The position numbers were made by a program, and so were the translations under genes. Below, one piece after another: positions 38,543-48,227 of a DNA stretch of 64,000 bases. Every line of letters begins with the position of its first letter. Position 1 is the first letter of the stretch. Source of the stretch: Mesorhizobium sp. M4B.F.Ca.ET.058.02.1.1 (GTDB lineage Bacteria; Pseudomonadota; Alphaproteobacteria; Rhizobiales; Rhizobiaceae); NCBI RefSeq assembly GCF_003952505.1, contig NZ_CP034450.1, forward strand, positions 4,960,001 through 5,024,000. Reading direction: 5' to 3'. The notes under the pieces were generated by a model. The model saw nothing but the letters and a program-made list of their open reading frames with translations, searched no databases and was not told the DNA's origin.

Positions 38543-39832
38543 ATGCTTGAGAAGAACCGCACCACCATCGAGCGAGAGGATAGCAAGCAGCCGGCGCCGC
38601 TGATCGCCATTGCCAGCGTTGTCGTGTCGATGGCGCTGATCGCGATCGGCAACGGGCTGATGTTCGCCTTCATCCCGGTGCGACTCGGCGCCGACGGCTT
38701 CGATCCGACCTGGGCCGGGCTGATCGTCACCGGGCTGTCGGCCGGCGGGCTCGCCGGCTGCATCCTGACTGGCCCGCTGGTGCGCCGGGTCGGGCATGCG
38801 CGCGCCTTCATGGTGCTTTCGGCGCTGATCGCGCTCTCCAACGCCGCGATCGGCGCAGGGCCGATCCCGCTCATCTGGATCGCGGCGCGCGCGCTCTACG
38901 GGTTCGCCATATGCGGCCTGTTCATCGTCGCCCAGAGCTGGCTGAACGATGCCGTGGCCAATGCCATACGCGGCCGCGTCATGGCGGTGTTCTATGTTGC
39001 CTATGTCGCGGGCCTCGGTGTTGGCTATGCGACGCTCGCCGCCATCGACATCCGGACGTCGGCAGCGCCGCTGATCGGCATCGCCTTCACGGCGCTGTCG
39101 ATCCTGCCGGTCGGCATGACGCGGCTGGCGCAGCCGCCACCGCCGCAGGCGGCATCCGTCGCGCTTGGTCGCGCTTGGCGGATCTCGCCGGTCGGCGTCG
39201 CCGGCATGCTCGCCGTCGGCGGCCTGTCGATGATCATCTCCGGTTTCGCGCCGATCCATGCCACCGCCAAGGGCTACAGCCAGGCGGATGTGGCGCTGCT
39301 GTTGTCGGCCATGCCGGTCGGCACGCTGATCCTGCAGATACCGCTCGGCTGGATCTCGGACCGGACCGACCGGCGCTATGTGCTGATCGGCGCGGCACTG
39401 CTTGCCCTCGTTGCCAGCCTGTTCGCCATCACCTTCGACGGCGGGGCGCTGGGCGTTCTGCTTGTGGTCTATCTGATCTGGGATGGGGCGTCGGAATCGA
39501 TCTATTCGCTATCCAGCGCGCACGCCGCCGACCGCGCGGGCAAGGATGACCTGCTGGCCCTGTCGAGCTCGATGCTTTTTGCCTGGTCGCTGGCCGGGTT
39601 CGTGGTGCCGGGCATCGTGACGGCGCGTTCCGCGGTCTACGGCACCGGAACCTTCATCTATGTCGGGATCTTCATTGCCTCGGCGTTCTGCCTGTTCGTC
39701 TTGTGGCGGATGCTGGCGGCACGGCCGGTTCCGGCCACCGCGACCGGCAGCTTCGCGCCGATGTGCGCGCAGGCGCCGCTGCCGGTGGAGCTCGCCTTCG
39801 CGCCGGACGAGCAGCGTCGCTCCGGCAATTAG
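38543..39832 (+). CDS. MFS transporter
   Basis: A 429-residue major facilitator protein with about 12 hydrophobic segments in two halves. The signature between segments 2 and 3 is degenerate (GPLVRRVGHARAFM) and another lies in the second half (GWISDRTDRRYVLIG). It resembles the YcaD-like group. Substrate unknown. A GTG at 38,525 would add six residues; the ATG is preferred. Confidence 0.8.
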   Translation: MLEKNRTTIEREDSKQPAPLIAIASVVVSMALIAIGNGLMFAFIPVRLGADGFDPTWAGLIVTGLSAGGLAGCILTGPLVRRVGHARAFMVLSALIALSNAAIGAGPIPLIWIAARALYGFAICGLFIVAQSWLNDAVANAIRGRVMAVFYVAYVAGLGVGYATLAAIDIRTSAAPLIGIAFTALSILPVGMTRLAQPPPPQAASVALGRAWRISPVGVAGMLAVGGLSMIISGFAPIHATAKGYSQADVALLLSAMPVGTLILQIPLGWISDRTDRRYVLIGAALLALVASLFAITFDGGALGVLLVVYLIWDGASESIYSLSSAHAADRAGKDDLLALSSSMLFAWSLAGFVVPGIVTARSAVYGTGTFIYVGIFIASAFCLFVLWRMLAARPVPATATGSFAPMCAQAPLPVELAFAPDEQRRSGN

Positions 39833-39847
39833 CGTTGAGCCTGCGTC

Positions 39848-40708
39848 CTACTGCCTGGTCACGGACGGTTCCTGGCTCGGCGCTTCCGGTGGCGGCGCCG
39901 GGACCGAAATGCCTTCGGCGTCGAAGGCCTGCTTGGCGCGTTTGGTAAGATCGATCTGAGTGGCGAAGAAATCGGCGGCCGAGGTCCAGTAGCGCAGGCT
40001 GATGGCGACGCCGCTGTCTCCGACGGTGGAGACGAAGGCAATCGGGACCGGCTCGCGCCTGACGCGCCGCTCTGTGGCGGCGACGCCGAGCATCACCTTT
40101 TGCGCCAGGTCGATGTCATTCCAGGAACCGATGGTCAGCGTGACATCGCCACGCCGCACACCGTTGCGCGTATAATTGCGCACCGGCTGGTTCCAAAGCG
40201 TCGAATTGGGCGCCAGCACATAGACGCCGTCGACCGTCCTCAGCCTGGTGGCGAACAGGCCGATCTCCTCCACGGTGCCGGAGATGGGGCCGACCTCGAC
40301 ATATTCGCCGATGCGGAAGGGTCTCAGCGCAAGCAGCATGATGCCGGCGGCGATGTTCTGCAGCGTGCCCTGCAGCGCCAGCCCGATGGCGAGGCCGATG
40401 GCGCCGATAGCGGCAATGATCGAGGCCGTCTGCACGCCGAACTGGCCGAGCACCATGATGACGACGAGGATCAGGATGGCGTAGCGCACAATCTTCGAGA
40501 AGAAGTGGCGCAGCGTCGCGTCGAAACCATGGATATGGCCGAGCCCGGCAAAGATCGAGCGTTCGGCAAGGCCGGCGACGAGATAGCCGACGACCAGCAA
40601 TATGACGGCGCCTATGGCCGAGAAGGAGTAGGAAACGATCAGACTGCTGAGCTGCGCAAGGCTTGCCTGCACGGCGAGGAGGGTATCCTGGGGATCGATC
40701 GGCATCAT
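39848..40708 (-). CDS. MscS-type small-conductance mechanosensitive channel
   Basis: A 286-residue protein with three N-terminal hydrophobic segments, the last being the glycine/alanine-rich pore helix (AAIGAIGLAIGLALQGTLQN), followed by the beta domain (RPFRIGEYVEVGPISGTVEEI; VYVLAPNSTLWNQPVRNYT). It would release solutes on osmotic downshift. Convergent with the MFS gene. Confidence 0.9.
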   Translation of the reverse strand: MMPIDPQDTLLAVQASLAQLSSLIVSYSFSAIGAVILLVVGYLVAGLAERSIFAGLGHIHGFDATLRHFFSKIVRYAILILVVIMVLGQFGVQTASIIAAIGAIGLAIGLALQGTLQNIAAGIMLLALRPFRIGEYVEVGPISGTVEEIGLFATRLRTVDGVYVLAPNSTLWNQPVRNYTRNGVRRGDVTLTIGSWNDIDLAQKVMLGVAATERRVRREPVPIAFVSTVGDSGVAISLRYWTSAADFFATQIDLTKRAKQAFDAEGISVPAPPPEAPSQEPSVTRQ

Positions 40709-40948
40709 GGGAAATCCGGTTGGTGGGCGAGCCGATAACCCATGCGGACGCGATGGGTTCCCGATTTTTCCCGGCCAGCGGAACCAATCGGAAGAGGTCG
40801 CGTTTGCGGCGGCACGGGTCGCCGTCTTGAAACTGCAACGGAACTCTGCCTATCTAAGTGGTGTCGCCCTGATTTGGCGGGTGATTTGGTTGTTCTTGCT
40901 GCGAAAGGAAAGACACTGAGAACAGCACTGCGGAAGAAGGCCGACATC

Positions 40949-41326
40949 GTGCCTTCGCCGGCCGGGATCAGCGGAAACGACGCCGTGTCCCGCGCCATCA
41001 AGACAGTCCTTGCCAGTCTGGAAGACTCCAAGGCCGAAAACATCGTCTCAATCGACATCCAGGGGAAATCGAGCCTCGGCGACTACATGGTCGTCGCCTC
41101 GGGCCGATCGCACCGTCATGTCTCGGCTGTCGCCGATCACCTCCTCAAGGCGCTGAAAGATGCCGGACTCGGCATGGCGCGCGTCGAGGGGCTGGCCGGC
41201 GCCGACTGGGTCCTGATCGATTCGGGCGATATCATCGTCCATGTCTTCCGTCCCGAAGTCCGCGAATTCTACAATCTCGAAAAGATGTGGCAGGCGCCGG
41301 ACCTCGAGGAAGAGACCCTTCACTGA
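40949..41326 (+). CDS. rsfS: Ribosomal silencing factor RsfS
   Basis: A 125-residue RsfS/Iojap protein that binds L14 and blocks subunit joining in starvation. Conserved SIDIQGKSSLGDYMVVASGRS, DWVLIDSGDIIVHVF and REFYNLEKMW are seen. No ATG is available. The GTG chosen has GAAGAAGG about 9 bases upstream, and the frame is open further, so the start is provisional. rlmH follows. Confidence 0.9.
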   Translation: MPSPAGISGNDAVSRAIKTVLASLEDSKAENIVSIDIQGKSSLGDYMVVASGRSHRHVSAVADHLLKALKDAGLGMARVEGLAGADWVLIDSGDIIVHVFRPEVREFYNLEKMWQAPDLEEETLH

Positions 41327-41389
41327 GCCGTATTTGGTGCGTGTCCCCCATCCCTGGGTGACATGCATTTGCGGCTCTTCGAGGCAGGG

Positions 41390-41872
41390 ATGAAGATCAC
41401 TGTTCATGCCGTGGGCCGGATGAAAGCCGGCCCCGAGAGAGAACTCGCCGACCGCTATTTCGAGCGCTTCGCCAAGAGCGGCCCGGTGGTGGGGCTGGAA
41501 TATGCCGGCCTTGTCGAGATTGGAGAAGGCCGCGCCCAGACCGCCAATGAGCGCCGGCGCGAGGAAGGCCAGAAGCTGCAGACGATGCTGCAGCAAGGCA
41601 CGGCGCTGGTCCTGCTCGACGAGCGCGGCAAGAATTTCTCCTCCGAGGATTTCGCCGGCCGCCTCGGCTTGCTGCGCGACGGCGGCCGGAAGGCGTTGGT
41701 GATCGCCATCGGCGGCGCCGACGGCCACGACCAGTCGCTGCGCGACCAGGCCGATCTGGTTCTGTCCTTCGGGGCGCTGACTTGGCCGCACCAGCTGGTG
41801 CGGGTGATGCTGGGCGAACAGCTCTATCGGGCGGCCACTATCCTTTCCGGGCACCCCTACCATCGTTCGTAG
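41390..41872 (+). CDS. rlmH: 23S rRNA pseudouridine-1915 N3-methyltransferase RlmH
   Basis: A 160-residue SPOUT methyltransferase acting on 70S ribosomes. It has the expected MKITVHAVGRMKAGPE start, VLLDERGKNFSSEDFA, and the knot region IGGADGHDQSLRDQADLVLS with FGALTWPHQLVRVMLGEQ. An in-frame ATG nine codons upstream is not family-like. Confidence 0.95.
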   Translation: MKITVHAVGRMKAGPERELADRYFERFAKSGPVVGLEYAGLVEIGEGRAQTANERRREEGQKLQTMLQQGTALVLLDERGKNFSSEDFAGRLGLLRDGGRKALVIAIGGADGHDQSLRDQADLVLSFGALTWPHQLVRVMLGEQLYRAATILSGHPYHRS

Positions 41873-41996
41873 AGCGAAGGCTGTGGATCGGCGCGGGCCC
41901 GCCCGGATTTTCGCCCCATTGCGGGACAAGGCTGCCCGCGGTCGCCGAACATGGTTGATGGTTCGTTAACGAAGCCGCAGTTAGAGTCGACGCCTG

Positions 41997-43343
41997 ATGT
42001 CTGAAGGCTGGAAATCGAAAACGAGCTCCTGGCGCGCGCGCTGTGGTTTGACCGCGGCCGCGATCGTGCTGTCGCTGGGCCCCGTGATGGCCGAGAACAC
42101 GCTCGACCCGGCGCCCGATCCCGACCAGAGCCGGGCCGAATATGAGCAGGTCTCGAAGGAAATCACGCTTTCTTCCGAGCGGCTGGCCAAGCTCGCTGCC
42201 GACATAGCGGCGGTCAAGAAGGATCATGCCTCGATCACAGCGGCGCTGATCCAGTCGGCGATGACCGAGCAGAAGCTCGGTCAGGACATCGAGGATATCG
42301 GCGCCAAGCTGGAAGGGCTGAAAAGGGAAGAGCAGAAGATCCGTGCCTCGCTGGCGGCGCGACGCGACGTGCTGGCCGAAGTGCTGGGCGCGCTGCAGCG
42401 CATGGGACTCAATCCGCCTCCGGCGATCCTGGTCAAACCGGAGGATGCGCTGTCGTCGGTGCGCAGCGCCATCCTGCTCGGCGCGGTGGTCCCGGAATTG
42501 CGCGAGCAGACCGAAATGCTGCTTGCCGACCTCAAGGAGCAGACGCGGGTGACGGCCTCGATCGAGGCCGAGCGGGCACGGCTGACCACGGCGGTCGGCG
42601 AACAGACGGCCGAAAAGAAGCGGCTGAGCATGCTGCTCGAGGCCAAGCAGAGGCTTCAGGCCGACACCGAGACGGAGATCGCCGCCGAGAAGCAGCGCTC
42701 GCAGGCGCTGGCCGCCAGGGCGGGCAGCCTGAAGGAGCTCATCGCCTCGCTGGAAGCAGACAAGACACGCAAGGCGGCGGACCAGGCCAAGGCGGCCGAG
42801 CGGAAATCGGCTGATGGCGACCAGGCGGCACCGAACGGGGCGCCGGCCTCGACGGAACTCGCTTCGCTGCCGGTGCCGGAAGGCAACCGACTCACGGCCG
42901 CGGCGCCGTTCTCGGCGCTGCAGGGACAGATCGCGCTGCCGGTCACCGGCAAGATCAAGCGGCGCTTCGGGGCCGATGACGGTAACGGCGCGGTGATGCA
43001 GGGCGACATGGTTGCGACACAATCGGGAGCCATCGTCACCGCGCCGGCGGATGGAAATGTGCTTTATGCGGGGCCGTTTCGCTCTTATGGTCAACTCTTG
43101 ATCCTCAATGCCGGCGACGGGTATCATGTCGTCCTGGCTGGGATGAGCAGAATCAGTGTCGCGACTGGCCAGTCGGTGCTCGCAGGAGAACCGGTCGGCG
43201 CGATGGGAGAGGCCCGGGTGGCGAGCACCTCGGCCTCGCAGAATGGAAATGCCACGCCGGAGCTCTATGTCGAGTTCCGCAAGGATGGGAAACCCGTCGA
43301 TCCGACCCCATGGTGGGCGGACCGTTTTTCTGGAAGGACGTGA
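41997..43343 (+). CDS. EnvC-like murein hydrolase activator (M23 family)
   Basis: A 448-residue protein: an N-terminal hydrophobic segment (CGLTAAAIVLSLGPVMA), about 200 residues of coiled coil (KEITLSSERLAKLAADIAAV onward), then a C-terminal LytM/M23 domain (GDMVATQSGAIVTAPADGNV; GQLLILNAGDGYHVVLAGMS). The domain lacks the full zinc site (no HxH), as in EnvC-type activators of amidases used in division. It is directly followed by ctpA, a common rhizobial pair. Confidence 0.88.
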   Translation: MSEGWKSKTSSWRARCGLTAAAIVLSLGPVMAENTLDPAPDPDQSRAEYEQVSKEITLSSERLAKLAADIAAVKKDHASITAALIQSAMTEQKLGQDIEDIGAKLEGLKREEQKIRASLAARRDVLAEVLGALQRMGLNPPPAILVKPEDALSSVRSAILLGAVVPELREQTEMLLADLKEQTRVTASIEAERARLTTAVGEQTAEKKRLSMLLEAKQRLQADTETEIAAEKQRSQALAARAGSLKELIASLEADKTRKAADQAKAAERKSADGDQAAPNGAPASTELASLPVPEGNRLTAAAPFSALQGQIALPVTGKIKRRFGADDGNGAVMQGDMVATQSGAIVTAPADGNVLYAGPFRSYGQLLILNAGDGYHVVLAGMSRISVATGQSVLAGEPVGAMGEARVASTSASQNGNATPELYVEFRKDGKPVDPTPWWADRFSGRT

Positions 43344-43344
43344 A

Positions 43345-44670
43345 ATGATGCGGAAACTTTCGCTTCTGTTCGCCGGCGCGCTGATGGGCGCGTCAGCGAT
43401 GAGCCTGGTCTACGGCGCGCCAGGCTCGACGGCGAACGCAGCGGGCTCCGAGACTTACAAGCAGCTGGCGATCTTCGGCGATATTTTCGAGCGTGTGCGG
43501 GCGCAATATGTGACGCCGCCGGACGACAAGTCGCTGGTCGAGAACGCCATCAACGGCATGCTGGCCTCGCTTGATCCGCACTCGTCCTACATGAACGCCG
43601 AGCAGGCGCAGGACATGCGCGTGCAGACCAAGGGCGAGTTCGGCGGCCTCGGCATCGAGGTCACCATGGAGAACGACCTGGTCAAGGTGATCACGCCGAT
43701 CGACGACACGCCGGCCGCCAAGGCCGGCGTGCTGGCAGGCGACTACATCGCCAAGATCGACGGCGAGGAGGTGCGCGGCCTGACCCTCAACGACGCCGTC
43801 GAGAAGATGCGCGGACCGGTCAACACGCCGATCAAGCTGACCATACTGCGCCAGGGCGCCGACAAGCCGATCGAGCTGACGGTGGTGCGCGACATCATCA
43901 AGGTCAAGGCGGTCAAGTTCCGGGTCGAGAACGACGTCGGCTACATGAAGATCACCTCGTTCACCGAGAAGACCTATGACGATCTCGAGAACGCCATCGA
44001 CACCATCAAGAAGCAGGTGCCGGCCGACAAGCTCAAGGGCTATGTGCTCGATCTGCGCCTCAATCCGGGCGGCCTGCTCGACCAGGCGGTGAGCGTGTCG
44101 GATGCCTTCCTCGACCGCGGCGAGATCGTCTCGACGCGCGGCCGCGATCCGAAGGACGTCACCCGCTTCGACGCGAGGGCGGGCGACGACATCGGCGGCA
44201 AACCGCTGATCGTGCTGGTCAATGGCGGTTCGGCGAGCGCGTCGGAAATCGTCGCCGGCGCGCTACAGGACCTGCGCCGCGCCACCGTGGTCGGCACGCA
44301 ATCCTTCGGCAAGGGCTCGGTGCAGACCATCATCCCGCTCGGCGAGAACGGCGCGCTCAGGCTGACGACGGCGCTCTATTACACCCCGTCCGGCAAGTCG
44401 ATCCAGGGCAAGGGCATCACGCCTGACATAAAGGTCGAGCAGCCGCTGCCGGCGGACCTGCAGGGCCGGGACCTGACGCGCGGCGAATCGGACCTCAAGG
44501 GCCATATCAAGGGCGCCGACGAGAGCTCGACCGGCTCCGGCTCGGCCGCCTATGTGCCGCCGGATCCGAAGGACGACTTGCAGCTGATCTATGCCGAGCA
44601 GCTTTTGCGCGGCCAGAAGACCGATCCGGCGTTCCCGCCGAATCCGCAGAAGGCCGTGCTCAACCAGTAA
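43345..44670 (+). CDS. ctpA: C-terminal processing peptidase (S41) CtpA
   Basis: A periplasmic serine protease of 441 residues. Signal peptide at the start (MMRKLSLLFAGALMGASAMS), then an N-terminal helical region, a PDZ domain (GLGIEVTMENDLVKVITPID) and the S41 domain with the serine in NGGSASASEIVAGAL and the lysine in GTQSFGKGSVQ. GGAAGGA lies just upstream, one base after envC ends. It processes envelope proteins. Confidence 0.94.
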   Translation: MMRKLSLLFAGALMGASAMSLVYGAPGSTANAAGSETYKQLAIFGDIFERVRAQYVTPPDDKSLVENAINGMLASLDPHSSYMNAEQAQDMRVQTKGEFGGLGIEVTMENDLVKVITPIDDTPAAKAGVLAGDYIAKIDGEEVRGLTLNDAVEKMRGPVNTPIKLTILRQGADKPIELTVVRDIIKVKAVKFRVENDVGYMKITSFTEKTYDDLENAIDTIKKQVPADKLKGYVLDLRLNPGGLLDQAVSVSDAFLDRGEIVSTRGRDPKDVTRFDARAGDDIGGKPLIVLVNGGSASASEIVAGALQDLRRATVVGTQSFGKGSVQTIIPLGENGALRLTTALYYTPSGKSIQGKGITPDIKVEQPLPADLQGRDLTRGESDLKGHIKGADESSTGSGSAAYVPPDPKDDLQLIYAEQLLRGQKTDPAFPPNPQKAVLNQ

Positions 44671-44861
44671 GGATTCGGCGGACCAGACCAAGGGGTCTGG
44701 CTGCGATGCTGCCGGGACCGCGAGGTTCCGGCAGTTTGATTCGGGGACGCGGCTGGCGCGCCGCGCCCGAGGCGTGGCAGGCGCCGAGAAGGCTTGGATT
44801 GGCGTTGGCGTTCCGGGAGGTGACCCACCTGCCGGTCCCAATGCATCGGGGTTGCGGCTTG

Positions 44862-46046
44862 GTGGACATCGGCAAGGACATAGAACGACCACTCGGGCAG
44901 GCTCTCAGGCCGCAGCGTGTTGCGTCGCGCGGCATCAGCACCGGCGCGGTCGCGGCGACGCTCGCCGTGCTTGCGGTGATCGGCGTCTCCGGCGCCATCG
45001 CGTTGCGCGAAAAACCGTTCCGCAAGCCGCAAGAGGTCGCGGTGTCGACGCCGAAGGTGGCGCCGGCCCCGGCCGCAACGCCTGCCCCGGCACCCGCCGC
45101 GGAGGCGGCGACGGCGGCACCCAAGGTCGAAACGCCCAAGGCCGGCGGACCGCAGATCATCCATGTCCAGACCGAGGAAGGCGACGGCCCGCCCAAGGCG
45201 GCCATCGTCATCCGCGATCCTTCCGCGATCGGCCAGAACCTGAAGATCGCGCATATCCCCGACAAGGCGTTGATCGAAGCCAGCGACACCGGCCCGCTGC
45301 CGGCCCGCGCCGCCGACGGCAGGCGGCCGTTCGACGTCTATGCGCGGCCATGGTCGGGATCGCGCGGCGCACGCGTGGCGATCGTTATCGGCGGGCTCGC
45401 CGTCTCCCAGACCGGCACGCAGGCGGCCATCGCCAAATTGCCGGCCGAGGTGACGCTGGCGTTCGCGCCGCAAGGCAACAGCATCGGCCGCTGGATGCAG
45501 GCGGCGCGGCAGAGCGGGCACGAGATCGTCTTGCAGATCCCGCTCGAACCGTTCGACTATCCCAACATTAATCCCGGCCGTAACACGCTGACTGTGGCGG
45601 CGAGCCCGGACGAGAACCTGAAAAGCCTGCACTGGGCGCTGTCGCGGACGACCAACTATACCGGCGTCATGAACTATATGGGGGCGCGGTTCTCGGCCGA
45701 CGCGGCCGCGATGGCGCCGTTCATCGCCGAGCTCGGCAAGAGGGGTCTCGCCTATGTCGACGACGGCTCGTCGGCGCGCAGCCTGGCGCCGGACCTGGCG
45801 CTGAAGGACGGCGTGCCGTTCGTCGCCGGCGACACATCGATCGACGCGGTGCAGGATCGCGGCGCGATCCTCAAGAAGCTGGACGAGCTGGAGGCCACCG
45901 CGCGCGCGAAGGGCACCGCCGTCGGCATCGGCTCGGCCTTCGATCTCACGGTCGACACGGTTTCGGCCTGGGTGGCCGAGGCGAAAAAACGCGGCATCGA
46001 GATCGTGCCGATCTCGGCGGTAGCGATCGATCCGCAAAAAGGCTAA
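44862..46046 (+). CDS. Divergent polysaccharide deacetylase family protein (YibQ-like)
   Basis: A 394-residue protein with one N-terminal membrane segment (TLAVLAVIGVSGAIAL), an Ala/Pro-rich linker and a DUF610-type divergent deacetylase domain (VAIVIGGLAVSQTGTQAAI; LQIPLEPFDYPNINPG; VGIGSAFDLTVDTV). Relatives usually start as here (xDIGKDIERPLGQ), so a GTG start is preferred to longer frames that give unrelated residues. Third gene of the envC-ctpA set, ending before a terminator. Confidence 0.8.
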   Translation: MDIGKDIERPLGQALRPQRVASRGISTGAVAATLAVLAVIGVSGAIALREKPFRKPQEVAVSTPKVAPAPAATPAPAPAAEAATAAPKVETPKAGGPQIIHVQTEEGDGPPKAAIVIRDPSAIGQNLKIAHIPDKALIEASDTGPLPARAADGRRPFDVYARPWSGSRGARVAIVIGGLAVSQTGTQAAIAKLPAEVTLAFAPQGNSIGRWMQAARQSGHEIVLQIPLEPFDYPNINPGRNTLTVAASPDENLKSLHWALSRTTNYTGVMNYMGARFSADAAAMAPFIAELGKRGLAYVDDGSSARSLAPDLALKDGVPFVAGDTSIDAVQDRGAILKKLDELEATARAKGTAVGIGSAFDLTVDTVSAWVAEAKKRGIEIVPISAVAIDPQKG

Positions 46047-46100
46047 CAGCCGTCCCGATAATTTTACTCCGGCGGGCATCTGGCGACGTTTTCTGCGCGT

Positions 46101-46150
46101 CTATAGCGCCGCGAGTCCTTTGGATGGGCAAAGGACGCTATAGCTTTTTT
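46101..46150 (+). terminator. Intrinsic terminator after the YibQ-like gene
   Basis: GTCCTTT pairs with AAAGGAC, and CTATAGC outside it pairs with GCTATAG with a one-sided bulge. CTTTTTT follows. It closes the envC-ctpA-yibQ transcript. Confidence 0.75.
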
Positions 46151-46155
46151 GATTT

Positions 46156-46252
46156 GCGTATGATCCTTTCCGAAACATCGGTTTGGATTTTCGGGGTCAT
46201 ACGCGCTGTTCACGTACTTTAAGTACGCTCCGTTCCGGTTCTCGAAATCGCT
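46156..46252. repeat. Rhizobial palindromic mosaic element
   Basis: GCGTATGA and TCATACGC bound a palindrome (46,156-46,204) with inner arms CCGAAA and TTTCGG. It continues into a second module, CGTACTTTAAGTACG followed by CTCCGTTCCGGTTCTCG, which is the centre of the elements at 31,693 and 32,843. Two modules joined in this way fit a mosaic repeat family. Confidence 0.75.
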
Positions 46253-46304
46253 CGCCACCTGCCTCGCCGGAGCGAATTCTCAAAACGGCTGGAAACCTTC
46301 ATTT

Positions 46305-46820
46305 ATGGCCAAAAACGTCGATCCCGAAACCCTGCCTTACCGTCCATGCGTCGGCCTGATGATCCTCAATGGCGACGGGCTGGTCTGGGTCGGCCATCGC
46401 ATCGCCGAGTCGGACAGCGAGTTCTCCGGCGCGACGCAGCTCTGGCAGATGCCGCAGGGCGGCATCGACAAGGGCGAGGAGCCGCTCGAGGCGGCGGAGC
46501 GGGAGCTCTACGAGGAAACCGGCATGCGCTCGGTCTCGCTGCTCGCCGAGGCGCCGGACTGGATCAACTACGATCTGCCGGCGCATCTGGTCGGCGTCGC
46601 CCTCAAAGGGCGCTATCGCGGCCAGACGCAGAAATGGTTCGCCTACCGCTTCCATGGCGATGTCGGTGAAATCCAGATCAATCCGCCGCCGGGCGGCCAC
46701 ACCGCCGAGTTCGACAAATGGGCGTGGCGGCCGATGCAGGACCTGCCCGGCCTGATTGTGCCGTTCAAGCGCCAGGTCTATGAGGAGGTGGTTGCGGCGT
46801 TCCGGCACCTGGTCTCATAA
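46305..46820 (+). CDS. rppH: RNA pyrophosphohydrolase RppH
   Basis: A Nudix hydrolase of 171 residues that removes pyrophosphate from mRNA 5' ends to start decay. It opens with [20 protein letters not shown]. The Nudix box runs [20 protein letters not shown], followed by TGM. The tail [13 protein letters not shown] is typical of alphaproteobacterial RppH. Confidence 0.95.
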   Translation: MAKNVDPETLPYRPCVGLMILNGDGLVWVGHRIAESDSEFSGATQLWQMPQGGIDKGEEPLEAAERELYEETGMRSVSLLAEAPDWINYDLPAHLVGVALKGRYRGQTQKWFAYRFHGDVGEIQINPPPGGHTAEFDKWAWRPMQDLPGLIVPFKRQVYEEVVAAFRHLVS

Positions 46821-46825
46821 GGCGC

Positions 46826-46872
46826 AAACACGTCTTTCCAAAAACCGGGTTCCAACTTTTAGCGATCATGCT
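46826..46872. repeat. Partial copy of a rhizobial palindromic element
   Basis: AACACGTCTTTCCAAAAACC followed by GGGTTCCAACTTTTAGCGA and TCATGCTCT resembles one arm and the loop of the CCGAAA-type palindromes common in this group. It occupies the gap between rppH and alr. Confidence 0.5.
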
Positions 46873-46878
46873 CTATTG

Positions 46879-48047
46879 ATGGCCGATGCAATGGGGGCCG
46901 GCATGGACGACGCCGCCGAAAGGCCTATCCCGAACACAGAAGCTGCCGGGCCGGTCAGCGAGGCCGTGGCCGGGGCGATCCTGAGCATCGATCTCGGCGC
47001 CATCAGGGAGAACTACCGGCGGCTGAAAGCGCGGGCGGGCAGCGCCCATTGCGCCGGCGTGGTCAAGGCCGACGGCTATGGGCTGGGCGCCGCGGCGGTG
47101 GCGGCGACGCTGGCGGCGGAAGGCTGCACCAGCTTCTTCGTCGCGCTGCTCCCCGAAGGCATTGCGCTGCGCAAGGCGCTCGGGCCCGGCCCGGTGATCC
47201 ATGTGCTGAACGGGCTCCCGCCGGGCTCGGAAAACGAGGCCGTCGAAGCCGGCCTTTGCGTCGTCATCAACAGCTCCACGCAACTCACGGCCTGGAGCGA
47301 GGCTGGTCAACAGGCCGGCCGCAAGCTGCCGGCCGCGATCCAGGTCGACAGCGGCATGTCCAGGCTCGGCATGCCGCCGGCGGAGGTCGAAGAGCTGAGC
47401 CACAAGCCCGATTCCTTCGACGGTATTGCGGTCACCCTGGTCATGAGCCATCTCGCCTGCGCGGACGAGCCGGCACATCCGGCCAACGAGCGGCAGTGGC
47501 TGACGTTCGAGCGCTTGCGCAAGATGCTGCCCGAGGCGCCGGCTTCGCTGGCCAATTCCTCCGGTATCTTTCTCGGGCCGGCCTTCCAGTTCGATCTCGT
47601 CCGCCCCGGGGCGGCGCTCTACGGCATCAATCCGACACCGGCGGATCCGAACCCGATGCTGCCAGTGGTGCGGCTGCAGGCCAAGGTCGTGCAGACGCGA
47701 AGCGTCGAGAAGGGGCAGGCGTCGGCTACGGCCACACCTATCGCGCGCAGGATGCGCTCAGGCTGGCGACGATTTCGCTCGGCTATGCCGATGGCTGGCA
47801 CCGGCGCGCCGCCTCGGCTGCCTGGTTCGAGAACGTGCGGTTGCCCTTTGTCGGAAGGGTGTCGATGGATTCGATCATACTCGACATTTCCGCCTTGCCG
47901 CCCGGCAGGCTCGGCGAAGGCGATCTGGTCGAACTGCTTGGTCCGTCACAGAGTGTCGACGACGCGGCCGGCCATGCCGGCACGATCGGCTACGAGATCC
48001 TGACCAGCCTCGGACCGCGTTTTCACCGGCGCTATGTGGGCGGCTGA
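46879..48047 (+). pseudogene. alr: Alanine racemase, frameshifted
   Basis: A PLP-dependent racemase interconverting L- and D-alanine. The first frame covers the N-terminal barrel with the PLP lysine K63 (VVKADGYGLG), and VDSGMSRLG. After RSVEKG near 47,715 the protein continues in another frame with VGYGHTYRAQDALRLAT, ISLGYADGW and SMDSIILDIS to the normal end. One additional G in the GGGG run would restore the whole gene. It lies before dadA, so the pair probably serves alanine catabolism. If real, the strain needs another racemase. Confidence 0.88.
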
Positions 48048-48227
48048 GGTTTTTCAATATCGCGGCCTGGCGCGGCCACTTGGCGGACGCCGCAAAATCC
48101 GGCAGACAAGTGGGCGACGACCCCGGCCCGCGCATGGCTCCGAAAATCGACAACGATCTTCGCGCAAGGATCATGCGCCACATAACAGTGAGAGCCCTGA
48201 CCAGACGTCGTCGTGGAGAGCGATGCG

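Noticed and set aside
41962..41973. TTCGTTAACGAA palindrome upstream of the EnvC-like gene as a regulatory site
   Set aside because: A single 12-base palindrome without a second site or a known matching regulator is too weak to report as a feature.
44589..46079. 496-codon minus-strand frame opposite the YibQ-like gene
   Set aside because: A shadow of a real plus-strand gene; Arg/Asp/His-rich with no conserved motif.
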